Below, one piece after another: positions 1-6,197 of a DNA stretch of 8,394 bases. Source of the stretch: Deltaproteobacteria bacterium (lineage in GTDB: Bacteria > Myxococcota_A > UBA9160 > SMWR01); NCBI GenBank assembly GCA_019313605.1, contig JAFDAW010000115.1:1-8394 (forward strand), in the 5' to 3' direction. Made by a program: the position numbers and the translations under genes. The notes beneath the pieces were generated by a model that was not told the DNA's origin, did no database searches, and saw nothing but the letters and a program-made list of their open reading frames with translations. How positions within the stretch are numbered: position 1 is the first letter of the stretch; every line of letters starts with the position of its first letter.

Positions 1-1745
1 ATGCGCGGGGCGGGGCCGTCCGATCCACCGGATCGTGGGATCAAACTCAGGCGATGGACGGGAACGAAGAGTCGATCGCCGTCGTGGTATTCGAGTCGAA
101 GAAATTCACCTCGGGCAATCCCGAGATCGAGTTCGACCAGTCCGCGGTAGACGCCGATGCCGTGTTCGGCGTGGACGAGGTAGTCACCTTTTTCGCGTTG
201 CGCGAGCCCTTCGATGCTCGCGCCATCGGGCCAATGCGCCCGTACCCGGCGGCGCTGACGCGGGCCGAAGATCGCCTCTTCCGTCAGGACGACCAGGCGC
301 TCCGCGGGGAAGACGAATCCCTCCGAGAAATCGCAAACGCGAATCTCGACGCGACCCGGTGATGACCAGCGCGACGCGGGCCGGGGGTTCTCGGCAATCC
401 GGACTTCGAGCCCGTACTCGCTCAACAGATGGCGCAGTCGTTCTGCACTCGAAAGCGCAGAAATGCACAGCGCCGTTCGCCAACCCTCATCACACCAATT
501 TGCGAGTGCATCGACGAGCGGCTCGAGGGCCTGATCGCTGCTGCGCGCCTTGACGAGTTCGCCGCGCAAACTGTCGTGGCCGCTGCAGCGAAGTGAAAGG
601 TGTTCACCTTCAGCTTCGAGATCGACCACGTCGAGTCGCTCCAGAAAGACGGGCTTGCGCGCAAACACCTCGCGTTCGAGCGCCTCGGGTGAGAGTGCCA
701 GTTCGTCCGGTTCCGAGACGACGCGGCCGCTCTCTCTCGCGACCGCATAATTTTCGGTTGCATCCGACACGTAGCGCTGCATGCGATCGCGGCCGGCTTC
801 GGGGTCGACGACGACGATCAGCGTGTCACTGGGGAGGTAGTCGAAGATCGTCTCGACGGAGGGTTGCAGGAGTGGCGCGAGGGCTTCGGTGCCCGGCGGA
901 ATGTGGCCGCGCAGCAGGGAATCGAGCAACTCGTCGACTGCGCGATTCGAAACACCTTGCTCGACGGCGAGCTCGCGAATCCGCTCGGATCGATCGACGA
1001 CCAGTGAGCGATTGAGCAACAACTCGCGAGGCGGTGGCGCGACCACATGAGAAAGCGAATCTCGTGATCGCTGCGTGGCTTCGTCGAACTCGCGGATCGA
1101 CTCGACCTCGTCGCCCAACAACTCGATCCGAATCGGATGCGCGCGATGGGGCGGAAAGATGTCGAGGATGCCGCCGCGCACGGCGAGTTCGCCGCGTTCT
1201 TCGACGAGAGACATCCGCGAGTAACCCGCCCCAACCAGGGTCGCGACGAGCGCGTCCCGATCCGTGATCTGGCCGACTTCGAGGTGGACCGAACGACTGC
1301 GCACGACTTCGCGCGAGGGCACCCGCAGCGCGAGCGCCGTCCAGGGCGCCACCGCGATGGGCGCGGGCTCGACCCGCGCATCCGGTTGCGCGCTCGCCAA
1401 CCAGCGATACAGAACGTCCATCCGTTGGGCGACCAGAAACGGTTGCGGGGAGAAGCGCTCGTAGGGATGGGTGTCGTGAGCGGGGAACGCGCGCACGCGC
1501 CCACCTTCCGCAGGCTCTCCGAGCGCAGCGCAAAGATCCTGGGCGAGGGCGTCGCAGGCCTTGGCGGTCGGGGCGACGAAGAGCGCGGGCGCATCACCCA
1601 ATTGCGCGACGAGTTTCGCTCCGACGACGGCGCCTGCACCGCCGCGCAAGCCCGCGAGGCGCACCGCGCCACTGCGCTCGGCGATCCGCCGGGCGATGTC
1701 GTCGAGATCCTCGTGGATCGGCTCGCTTCCCGCAGCTTCTTCCAT
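1..1745 (-). CDS. mfd: Transcription-repair coupling factor Mfd, N-terminal 581 residues (partial)
   Basis: Mfd is a cytoplasmic translocase that displaces stalled RNA polymerase and recruits UvrA for transcription-coupled excision repair. The frame is open from ATG 1745 to the left edge, about half the usual 1,150 residues. Visible parts: an N-terminal UvrB-like module with the RGGILDIFPP motif at residues 190-199; a degenerate middle region; LVVLTEEAIFG near 485-494; and the RNA-polymerase-interacting (CarD-like) domain from about 518, with GDYLVHAEHGIGVYRGL and then LEYHDGDRLFVPVHRLSLI. The helicase/translocation domains lie outside the window. ATG 1745 has GGAGG 13 bases upstream. An in-frame ATG at 1769 would add eight residues but has no good ribosome site. 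The gene is divergent from the DUF2059 gene. Family assignment is firm from the ordered motifs; only the exact start is open. Confidence 0.95.
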   Translation of the reverse strand, partial: MEEAAGSEPIHEDLDDIARRIAERSGAVRLAGLRGGAGAVVGAKLVAQLGDAPALFVAPTAKACDALAQDLCAALGEPAEGGRVRAFPAHDTHPYERFSPQPFLVAQRMDVLYRWLASAQPDARVEPAPIAVAPWTALALRVPSREVVRSRSVHLEVGQITDRDALVATLVGAGYSRMSLVEERGELAVRGGILDIFPPHRAHPIRIELLGDEVESIREFDEATQRSRDSLSHVVAPPPRELLLNRSLVVDRSERIRELAVEQGVSNRAVDELLDSLLRGHIPPGTEALAPLLQPSVETIFDYLPSDTLIVVVDPEAGRDRMQRYVSDATENYAVARESGRVVSEPDELALSPEALEREVFARKPVFLERLDVVDLEAEGEHLSLRCSGHDSLRGELVKARSSDQALEPLVDALANWCDEGWRTALCISALSSAERLRHLLSEYGLEVRIAENPRPASRWSSPGRVEIRVCDFSEGFVFPAERLVVLTEEAIFGPRQRRRVRAHWPDGASIEGLAQREKGDYLVHAEHGIGVYRGLVELDLGIARGEFLRLEYHDGDRLFVPVHRLSLIPRSGGSDGPAPR

Positions 1746-1851
1746 ACGGGTCGCTGGTCCTCCGATCATCCCGGGCGTGCGCCGTACGCAGAAATCCCCG
1801 CCGCCCAATCGAGCGACGGGGGGTCGCGAACGATGGGGATGCGAGGTGTTG

Positions 1852-1921
1852 CGGGGAGTGTAGCCGGTCGTCGACCCGACCCGGGCTGGAGTCTCGCGGG
1901 CGATGCGGTATTCACTCCCCG
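1852..1921. promoter_or_regulatory. Divergent intergenic region with 9-bp inverted repeat and mfd -10 candidate
   Basis: A perfect 9-bp inverted repeat, CGGGGAGTG (1852-1860) and CACTCCCCG (1913-1921), is separated by 52 bases and sits just before the ribosome site of the DUF2059 gene. On the minus strand, GGCTACACTC (1865-1856) overlaps the left arm. The same ten bases occur just upstream of pyrE, and TACACT could be a -10 box for mfd, though no clear -35 is visible and the leader would be about 110 bases. The two arms could be a split operator or a long-range hairpin. Function is inferred. Confidence 0.3.
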
Positions 1922-1939
1922 AGCAAAGCGGAGGTGAAC

Positions 1940-2506
1940 GTGAAAATCCGAAGCATGGGTGCCGCGATCCTGGCGGTCGGCGTGTTGATTCAGCCCGTTC
2001 AGAGCGCGGCGGAAATCACCGAGACGAAACAAGAGTTGATCCGCGAGTTGCTCACGATCGTCGGGATCGCCGGGATGGCCGAGCAGATGAGAGAGCAGCA
2101 GAGCGTCGTGGAGTTGATGCGGATGCAGCCCACCTACCACCAGATGATCGAGATGGCCACGGCCGAGCAGACCGACCTGCCCGAGGCGGACCGCCAGCTA
2201 CTGCTCGCCCGGCTCGAGGATTTCGACGCCTTCGCGGAGCGCTTCCGCACCCTGTTCAGCCAGCGGCTCAACTTTTCGACGATCATCGAGACCGTCTACC
2301 CGCCCCTCTACGACAAATACTTCAGCGAGGAAGAACTCCGTCAGATGGTCGCCTTCTACCGCACCCCGGTCGGGCGCAAGTCGATCGAGGTGATGGCGCC
2401 GCTAATGCAAGAGGCGGGACGGGGAATCGAGGAGGCGGTCTGGCCCCTCTCGATCGCTCTCATCCAGGAGATCGTCGCCGAGGAGCGCGCGAAACTGGTC
2501 GACTGA
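1940..2506 (+). CDS. Secreted DUF2059-domain protein
   Basis: This is a 188-residue exported protein of unknown function. Residues 1-23 form a signal peptide: basic MKIRS-like start, hydrophobic AAILAVGVLI core and cleavage probably after QSA. The mature part is helical and acidic. Its C-terminal half carries the DUF2059 signature, YDKYF at about 124 followed by SEEELRQMVAFYRTPVGRKS at 129-148. The family is common in proteobacteria and has no settled biochemical role. I chose GTG 1940 because GGAGG (1930-1934) lies five bases before it; the in-frame GTG at 1934 overlaps that ribosome site and is unlikely to be used. It stands alone between mfd (divergent) and the rplC promoter, so nothing in its context suggests a job. 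Confidence 0.88.
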   Translation: MKIRSMGAAILAVGVLIQPVQSAAEITETKQELIRELLTIVGIAGMAEQMREQQSVVELMRMQPTYHQMIEMATAEQTDLPEADRQLLLARLEDFDAFAERFRTLFSQRLNFSTIIETVYPPLYDKYFSEEELRQMVAFYRTPVGRKSIEVMAPLMQEAGRGIEEAVWPLSIALIQEIVAEERAKLVD

Positions 2507-2556
2507 GCGGATCGAGGCCGCCGATCGGGCCACCCGACCGAGGGGTTCTCCGAGGG

Positions 2557-2584
2557 TCGACAGACGGCTCAGATCCCCTATCTT
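2557..2584 (+). promoter_or_regulatory. Candidate sigma-70-type promoter of the rplC operon
   Basis: TCGACA (2557-2562, five of six matches to TTGACA) is followed after 16 bases by TATCTT (2579-2584, four of six to TATAAT). It lies in the 127-base gap after the DUF2059 stop and about 50 bases before rplC. The resulting leader could fold CGCCC-AAT-GGGCG (2605-2617) four bases ahead of the GGAG ribosome site. A short TCGGG/CCCGA hairpin near 2525-2537 lacks a T tract, so I do not call it a terminator. The boxes are seen; activity is inferred. Confidence 0.42.
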
Positions 2585-2633
2585 TCCGCGCCTTTCCCGA
2601 ACTTCGCCCAATGGGCGCTCTGGAGACAATCCC

Positions 2634-3284
2634 GTGACCGTTGAGCTGCTGTGCCGCAAGATCGGCATGACCCAAATCTTTGAAGAATCCGGCGAGGCGA
2701 TCCCGGTGACGGTGCTCGATGCATCGCCCAACCTCGTGATCCAGAAGAAGTCCGAGGAGACGGACGGCTACACGGCGCTCCAGCTTGGCTTCGAAGACCG
2801 TCGCCCGGCCGGCGTCGGCAAGGCCCAGCAAGGGCACTTCCAGAAGGCCGGCGTGGCCCCCAAGCGGCACCTCGCAGAATCTCGCGTCAGCGCCAAAGAA
2901 GCCGAGGCCTACGAGGTCGGCCAGGAGATCAAGGTCGAAATCTTCGAGAAGGGCCAGCGCGTCGATGTGACTGGCAACTCCAAGGGCCGCGGGACCGCCG
3001 GTGTCGTCAAGCGCCACGGGTTCGCGGTCAAGCGGCGCACCCACGGTACCCACGAGTCTCACCGCCACGGCGGGGCGATCGGTGCGGGCAGTTATCCGGG
3101 CCGCGTTTTCAAAGGCATGAAGATGCCCGGGCGGATGGGCAACGTCCGGACCACGACGCTCAACGTGAAAGTCGCGCGCGTCGACGCCGAGCGGGGCCTG
3201 CTGTTCGTGAACGGCTCGGTCCCGGGCCACAACAACGCGATCGTCCGGGTTCGACAGACCGTCAAGTTCAATAGCGACTCCTGA
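2634..3284 (+). CDS. rplC: Large-subunit ribosomal protein L3 (uL3)
   Basis: uL3 is a primary 23S rRNA binding protein of the 50S subunit whose long central loop reaches the peptidyl-transferase centre. At 216 residues it has the usual length. It shows KIGMTQIF near the N terminus (9-16), IPVTVLDASPNLVIQKK, GHFQKAG, VDVTGNSKGRG (110-120), the loop core SYPGRVFKGMKMPGRMGN (153-170) and a GLLFVNGSVPG tail. Oddities: the usual HRxPGSIG is HRHGGAIG (143-150), and the glutamine methylated by PrmB in E. coli L3 aligns with Ser153. Start is GTG 2634 with GGAG eight bases upstream. rpsJ, rplD, rplW and rplB, its usual S10-operon partners, are absent. It instead leads an operon with rlmE. It may be the only L3 or a paralogue; the window cannot say. 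Confidence 0.95.
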   Translation: MTVELLCRKIGMTQIFEESGEAIPVTVLDASPNLVIQKKSEETDGYTALQLGFEDRRPAGVGKAQQGHFQKAGVAPKRHLAESRVSAKEAEAYEVGQEIKVEIFEKGQRVDVTGNSKGRGTAGVVKRHGFAVKRRTHGTHESHRHGGAIGAGSYPGRVFKGMKMPGRMGNVRTTTLNVKVARVDAERGLLFVNGSVPGHNNAIVRVRQTVKFNSDS

Positions 3285-3324
3285 TCCAGCCCGCGGAGCG
3301 CCACCGCAACGAGCGATCAGCGTG

Positions 3325-3951
3325 ATGGCCTACGACCGCAAGGACCACTTCCATCAGCGCGCCAAGCGCGAGGGCTACCGCTCTCGCGCCGCCTACAAAC
3401 TGCTCGAAATCCAGCAAAGCCAGCGCCTGCTGCGGCCGGGCCAGCGGGTCATCGACCTCGGTTGCTGGCCGGGTGGATGGCTGCAGGTGGCCGCCGAAGC
3501 GGTCGGCCGCAAAGGCCGGGTCGTCGGGGTCGATCTGGCTGCGATCGATCCGCCGTTAGACAATGAGAACGTGATCGCATTTTGTGCGGACCTCACGGAA
3601 CCCAGCGTTGTAGAAGAACTTATCGAGCGGCTCGGGGGCCCAGCCGACGTCTTGCTGAGCGACGCCGCCCCCAAGCTGAGTGGGATCCGCGCGGCCGATC
3701 AGGCCCGCGAAGGCGCGCTACTCGAAGGCGTCGAAGCCCTGCTCGGCAAGCTGTTGCGCAAGAGGGGAACGCTTCTGATCAAGATCCTCGAGGGACCCGA
3801 TGCCGTGCTCGTCGATCGCCGGCTGAGGCGCGAATTCGAGAGCGCCAAGACCGTCAAACCGAGTGCCTCGCGACGCGGAAGTAGCGAGCGCTATCTGCTC
3901 GGAAGGGGTTATAAAGGGCCCTCGGGGCAACCCGATGGCCCGAGTCGATGA
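3325..3951 (+). CDS. rlmE: 23S rRNA (uridine-2'-O-)-methyltransferase RlmE (FtsJ/RrmJ)
   Basis: RlmE uses S-adenosylmethionine to methylate the 2'-OH of U2552 (E. coli numbering) in the A-loop of 23S rRNA, a late step of 50S maturation. The 208-residue protein matches the family length. It has KDHFHQRAKREGYRSRAAYKL at 6-26, the SAM motif VIDLGCWPGGW at 42-52, and the K-D-K-E catalytic set: Lys25, Asp113 (LLSDAAPKLSG), Lys153 (LLIKILEG) and Glu188 (GSSERYLLGRGYK). It begins 40 bases after rplC and is probably co-transcribed. ATG 3325 is preferred; an adjacent in-frame GTG at 3322 would add one residue, and neither has a strong ribosome site, which suggests coupling to rplC translation. Its stop overlaps the ATG at 3948 of the next reading frame. 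Confidence 0.95.
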   Translation: MAYDRKDHFHQRAKREGYRSRAAYKLLEIQQSQRLLRPGQRVIDLGCWPGGWLQVAAEAVGRKGRVVGVDLAAIDPPLDNENVIAFCADLTEPSVVEELIERLGGPADVLLSDAAPKLSGIRAADQAREGALLEGVEALLGKLLRKRGTLLIKILEGPDAVLVDRRLRREFESAKTVKPSASRRGSSERYLLGRGYKGPSGQPDGPSR

Positions 3952-3968
3952 CCGGCCAGGAGGCAAGT

Positions 3969-4445
3969 GTGAGCGAGCGACCGTTTCGGGTCTTGGGTAT
4001 TCAGCAGATTGCAGTCGGAGCGACCGACAAGGCCGTTCTTCGCAAGATCTGGATCGACATGCTCGGATTGAAGATCACCGGCGATTTCGTGAGCGAGTCC
4101 GAAAATGTCGACGAAGACATCGCGGTTGCGGGTTCGGGCCCGCTCAAGGTCGAAGTCGATCTGATGCAGCCGATCGATCCCGACAAGAAACCGAAAGTCC
4201 ACGACCCCGCACTGAATCACGTTGGGCTCTGGATCGACGATCTCGCCGCCGCCGTCGAATGGCTGGGCCAAAACGGCGTACGCTTCACCCCCGGCGGCGT
4301 CCGCAAGGGGGCCGCGGGATTCGACGTCTGTTTCATTCATCCAAAGGGCAACGAGATGACTCCGATTGGCGGCGCGGGTGTCTTGATCGAACTCGTTCAG
4401 GCTCCTCGGGAAGTCCGAGAGGCCTTCGAGAAGTTCGCAGAATGA
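3969..4445 (+). CDS. VOC (glyoxalase/methylmalonyl-CoA epimerase-like) family protein
   Basis: This 158-residue protein has the two-module vicinal-oxygen-chelate fold. Module one runs from GIQQIAVGATDK (10-21) through WIDMLGL (28-34) to LKVEVDLMQPIDP. Module two runs from LNHVGLWIDDL (82-92) through AVEWLGQNGVRF and ends in VLIELVQAP (138-146). His84 and Glu141 sit where metal ligands are expected, but the first-strand histidine is replaced by an I-Q-Q sequence, with Gln12 or Gln13 a possible substitute. Glyoxalase I, epimerase or another CoA-linked activity cannot be told apart here. GTG 3969 has AGGAGG (3958-3963) five bases upstream. The alternative ATG 3948 overlaps the rlmE stop and adds seven residues, with no such site. 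Its own stop overlaps the next gene's ATG, so it belongs to the rplC-rlmE transcript. Confidence 0.85.
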   Translation: MSERPFRVLGIQQIAVGATDKAVLRKIWIDMLGLKITGDFVSESENVDEDIAVAGSGPLKVEVDLMQPIDPDKKPKVHDPALNHVGLWIDDLAAAVEWLGQNGVRFTPGGVRKGAAGFDVCFIHPKGNEMTPIGGAGVLIELVQAPREVREAFEKFAE

Positions 4446-5065
4446 AACGCGCGACGTTCATCGCTCTCGCGTCGATCGCGCTTTTCACCAAGCCCGCGAT
4501 TTCGGAAATCTTCAAGTGCGTCGATGCATCGGGCGGCGTGACCTACGTCAACGACCCCAGCATATGCCCCGACGCCGAGCCGCACGACGTCAAGGGGCAC
4601 GTCAATCGCTCCCCCTCGTCGGCTTCCCGCGCGCGCGAAGAAAAACCCGATTCCGACGCAGCTTTGTCGCCCGTCGAGCGCCTCGAGTGGGCGTTGCTCG
4701 ACAAGCGCAACATCTACCCCGGTTGGGAAATCGTGAACGAAACACCCGAAGATCCGAGCCAGGATGTGGACCTCGTCGAGTGGGGGGTCATCGCACAGCG
4801 GGCCCGCCATTACACGCGCAATTCAGACGGCGCCTCGCAGGTCTGTACCGTCGAACTGTGGGCATTCGAGAACGAGGCGCGCGCACGCCTCGCGGAGCAG
4901 AACTTCGAATTTCCGGATTGGAAGATCGATCGCCAGGGGGACATGCTCGTCATGCTTCGGGCGGTGACGCTCCGAGGGAGCCTCGCCAAGCGAACGATCT
5001 TTCCCGATTGCGAGAAACTGGGCAACATCGTGCGAACGCGAGCCGACAAGTTCACCGAGCAATAG
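4442..5065 (+). CDS. Secreted DUF4124-like protein with uncharacterised C-terminal region
   Basis: This 207-residue protein has a signal peptide (MKRATFIALASIALF, cleavage near residue 21). A short DUF4124-like module follows at 22-45 (EIFKCVDASGGVTYVNDPS-IC), a small beta unit common in exported proteobacterial proteins. Residues 50-75 look like a charged, Ser/Glu-rich linker. The rest, about 76-207, I do not recognise; it has PVERLEWALLDKRNIYPGW, CTVELWAFENEARARLAEQNF, DMLVMLRAVTLRG and a final PDCEKL. Four cysteines (26, 42, 135, 190) could make two periplasmic disulfides. ATG 4442 overlaps the VOC stop in an ATGA junction, implying coupled translation. The frame stays open upstream as far as 3863, but that part is out-of-frame rlmE and VOC sequence. 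Confidence 0.82.
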   Translation: MKRATFIALASIALFTKPAISEIFKCVDASGGVTYVNDPSICPDAEPHDVKGHVNRSPSSASRAREEKPDSDAALSPVERLEWALLDKRNIYPGWEIVNETPEDPSQDVDLVEWGVIAQRARHYTRNSDGASQVCTVELWAFENEARARLAEQNFEFPDWKIDRQGDMLVMLRAVTLRGSLAKRTIFPDCEKLGNIVRTRADKFTEQ

Positions 5066-5124
5066 CGGCGATCACTGACCGGGCTCGACCGACGCCACCA
5101 CCGACGGTGTGCGGGCCAGAGCTG

Positions 5125-5133
5125 TGATAGGAT
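5125..5133 (+). promoter_or_regulatory. Extended -10 promoter candidate for the EVE-domain gene
   Basis: TGATAGGAT matches an extended -10 (TGn followed by a TATAAT-like hexamer) 30 bases before the start at 5164, with no recognisable -35. The same pattern, TGCTAGGATC followed by GCCC-rich sequence, occurs on the minus strand ahead of the micro-protein/tgt genes, which raises confidence that this is the local promoter style. It lies in a 98-base gap that otherwise holds nothing I can name. Confidence 0.38.
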
Positions 5134-5163
5134 CGCCCGTCTCATTTCGCAGAGGAACGCAGC

Positions 5164-5592
5164 ATGGCCCGCGCCCATTGGCTCGTGAAATCCGAACCCT
5201 TCAAGTATTCGTGGGACGATCTCGTCAAGGACGGATCCACGTACTGGGATGGGGTGCGCAACTACCAGGCGCGAAACAACCTGCGCGCAATGAAGGTCGG
5301 GGACTACGCGTTCTACTACCACTCCAACGAGGGAAAGGAAGTCGTCGGAATCGCGAAGGTGACCCGAAGCGCCTATCAGGACCCGACCACTGACGACGAT
5401 CGCTGGGTGGTGGTCGATGTCGAGCCCGTCAAGCCGCTGAAGACTCCGGTGACGCTTGCGCAAATCAAGGCGGACTCGAAACTTCAGAAGATTCCGCTCG
5501 TCACCCACTCTCGACTGTCGGTGATGCCGCTCGAGAAGCCGGACTTCGAGCGGATTCTCGAGCTCAGCAAGATCCCCTCCACGCGCCGCTGA
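5164..5592 (+). CDS. EVE-domain protein (THYN1-like)
   Basis: The 142-residue protein is a single EVE domain, a PUA/YTH-related fold believed to bind modified bases in DNA or RNA. Its pocket and core motifs are clear: HWLVKSEP (5-12), WDGVRNYQARNNLR (28-41), KVGDYAFYYHSNEGKEVVGIAKV (44-66) and RLSVMPL (117-123) near the end. Length and motif order agree with stand-alone bacterial homologues of thymocyte nuclear protein 1. AGAGGA (5151-5156) lies seven bases before the ATG. It probably has its own promoter and converges on rnhA with a 15-base gap. No restriction-modification or methylation gene lies beside it, so a defence link is not supported here and a general cytoplasmic RNA/DNA-binding role is equally possible. 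Confidence 0.93.
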   Translation: MARAHWLVKSEPFKYSWDDLVKDGSTYWDGVRNYQARNNLRAMKVGDYAFYYHSNEGKEVVGIAKVTRSAYQDPTTDDDRWVVVDVEPVKPLKTPVTLAQIKADSKLQKIPLVTHSRLSVMPLEKPDFERILELSKIPSTRR

Positions 5593-5607
5593 ACGCGCAG
5601 CCGGCTG

Positions 5608-6111
5608 TCAGTCGCGCATGTACGCGGACGCCAGCGCGTCTGCGTATTCGTTCCAGCGCGAGCCGTCGTGGGCCCGGATCCACTGAAGGGTGACGCCCGT
5701 GTGGGCATTGGCGAGCGCGTAGAGTTCGCGAACGAGTTCGAGATTTGCGATCGGACCCGTCTTGCGCCGCCAGCCGCGCTTCTCCCAGCCGGCCGCCCAC
5801 TCGTTGACGGTCTTTACGCAGAGCTGGCTGTCGGAGTAGACGGTGGTCTGGCTGTCTTCGGGCAACACCTTGTAGGCGGCGATCAACGCCGCGAGCTCCA
5901 TCCGGTTGTTCGTCGTCGACGGATCGGTGCCGCGCTTTTCTTCGACGATCTGATCGTCTTCGATCCATACGAAGCCCCAGCCTCCGGGTCCCGGATTTCC
6001 CTCACAGGAGCCGTCCGTGAACACCCCCGTCTTCGGCCCGCCCGTGTAGCGGCGGAGGACTTCTTCGGGCGTCAGGTATTCGTTCATGCTGCGGTTGCCC
6101 ATCGGCTTCAT
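5608..6111 (-). CDS. rnhA: Ribonuclease HI
   Basis: RNase HI cleaves the RNA strand of RNA-DNA hybrids, removing R-loops and RNA primers. The full catalytic set is present, numbering from ATG 6111: Asp33 (FTDGSCEGNPGPGG), Glu72 (NNRMEL), Asp94 (YSDSQ), His148, Glu155 and Asp158 (IRAHDGSRWNEYADALA). The basic-handle region GWEKRGWRRK is also there, as in E. coli RnhA. At 167 residues it has a short N-terminal extension before the core. The start is uncertain: TTG 6120, ATG 6111, ATG 6102 and ATG 6087 are all in frame. GGAG at 6118-6115 is too close to 6111 and slightly far (12 bases) from 6102. It follows tgt by 86 bases, with a hairpin between, so it may be co-transcribed or have a weak promoter of its own. 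Confidence 0.94.
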   Translation of the reverse strand: MKPMGNRSMNEYLTPEEVLRRYTGGPKTGVFTDGSCEGNPGPGGWGFVWIEDDQIVEEKRGTDPSTTNNRMELAALIAAYKVLPEDSQTTVYSDSQLCVKTVNEWAAGWEKRGWRRKTGPIANLELVRELYALANAHTGVTLQWIRAHDGSRWNEYADALASAYMRD

Positions 6112-6156
6112 CAACTCCAACGGTTTCGACGATCAGCTGCGACCCGACCGATGCGG

Positions 6157-6183
6157 ACCGCCGCGCGGGACCATAGCGGCGGT
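6157..6183 (-). other. Stable hairpin between tgt and rnhA
   Basis: ACCGCCGC and GCGGCGGT form a perfect 8-bp GC-rich stem with an 11-base loop, located 14 bases after the tgt stop and about 45 bases before rnhA in the direction of transcription. No T tract follows on the minus strand, so it is not a standard intrinsic terminator. It could end the tgt message with a factor's help, protect its 3' end or weaken read-through into rnhA. The structure is seen; the role is inferred. Confidence 0.4.
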
Positions 6184-6197
6184 TCAGCGGATTTGGT

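Noticed and set aside
1137..1937. A 266-codon plus-strand open frame
   Set aside because: It lies antisense to the Mfd reading frame, whose motifs are clear, and its product is a charged shadow with no recognisable domain.
3863..4441. Upstream extension of the DUF4124-like frame
   Set aside because: It is open only by GC-rich chance across rlmE and the VOC gene. The signal peptide and ATGA overlap fix the start at 4442.
5164..5592. The EVE-domain gene as evidence of an anti-phage or restriction island
   Set aside because: All neighbours are housekeeping genes. No nuclease, methyltransferase of DNA or mobile-element mark is present beside it.
5598..5607. Palindrome CAGCCGGCTG in the EVE/rnhA convergent gap as a bidirectional terminator
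   Set aside because: The stem is only five pairs with no loop and no T tract on either side.
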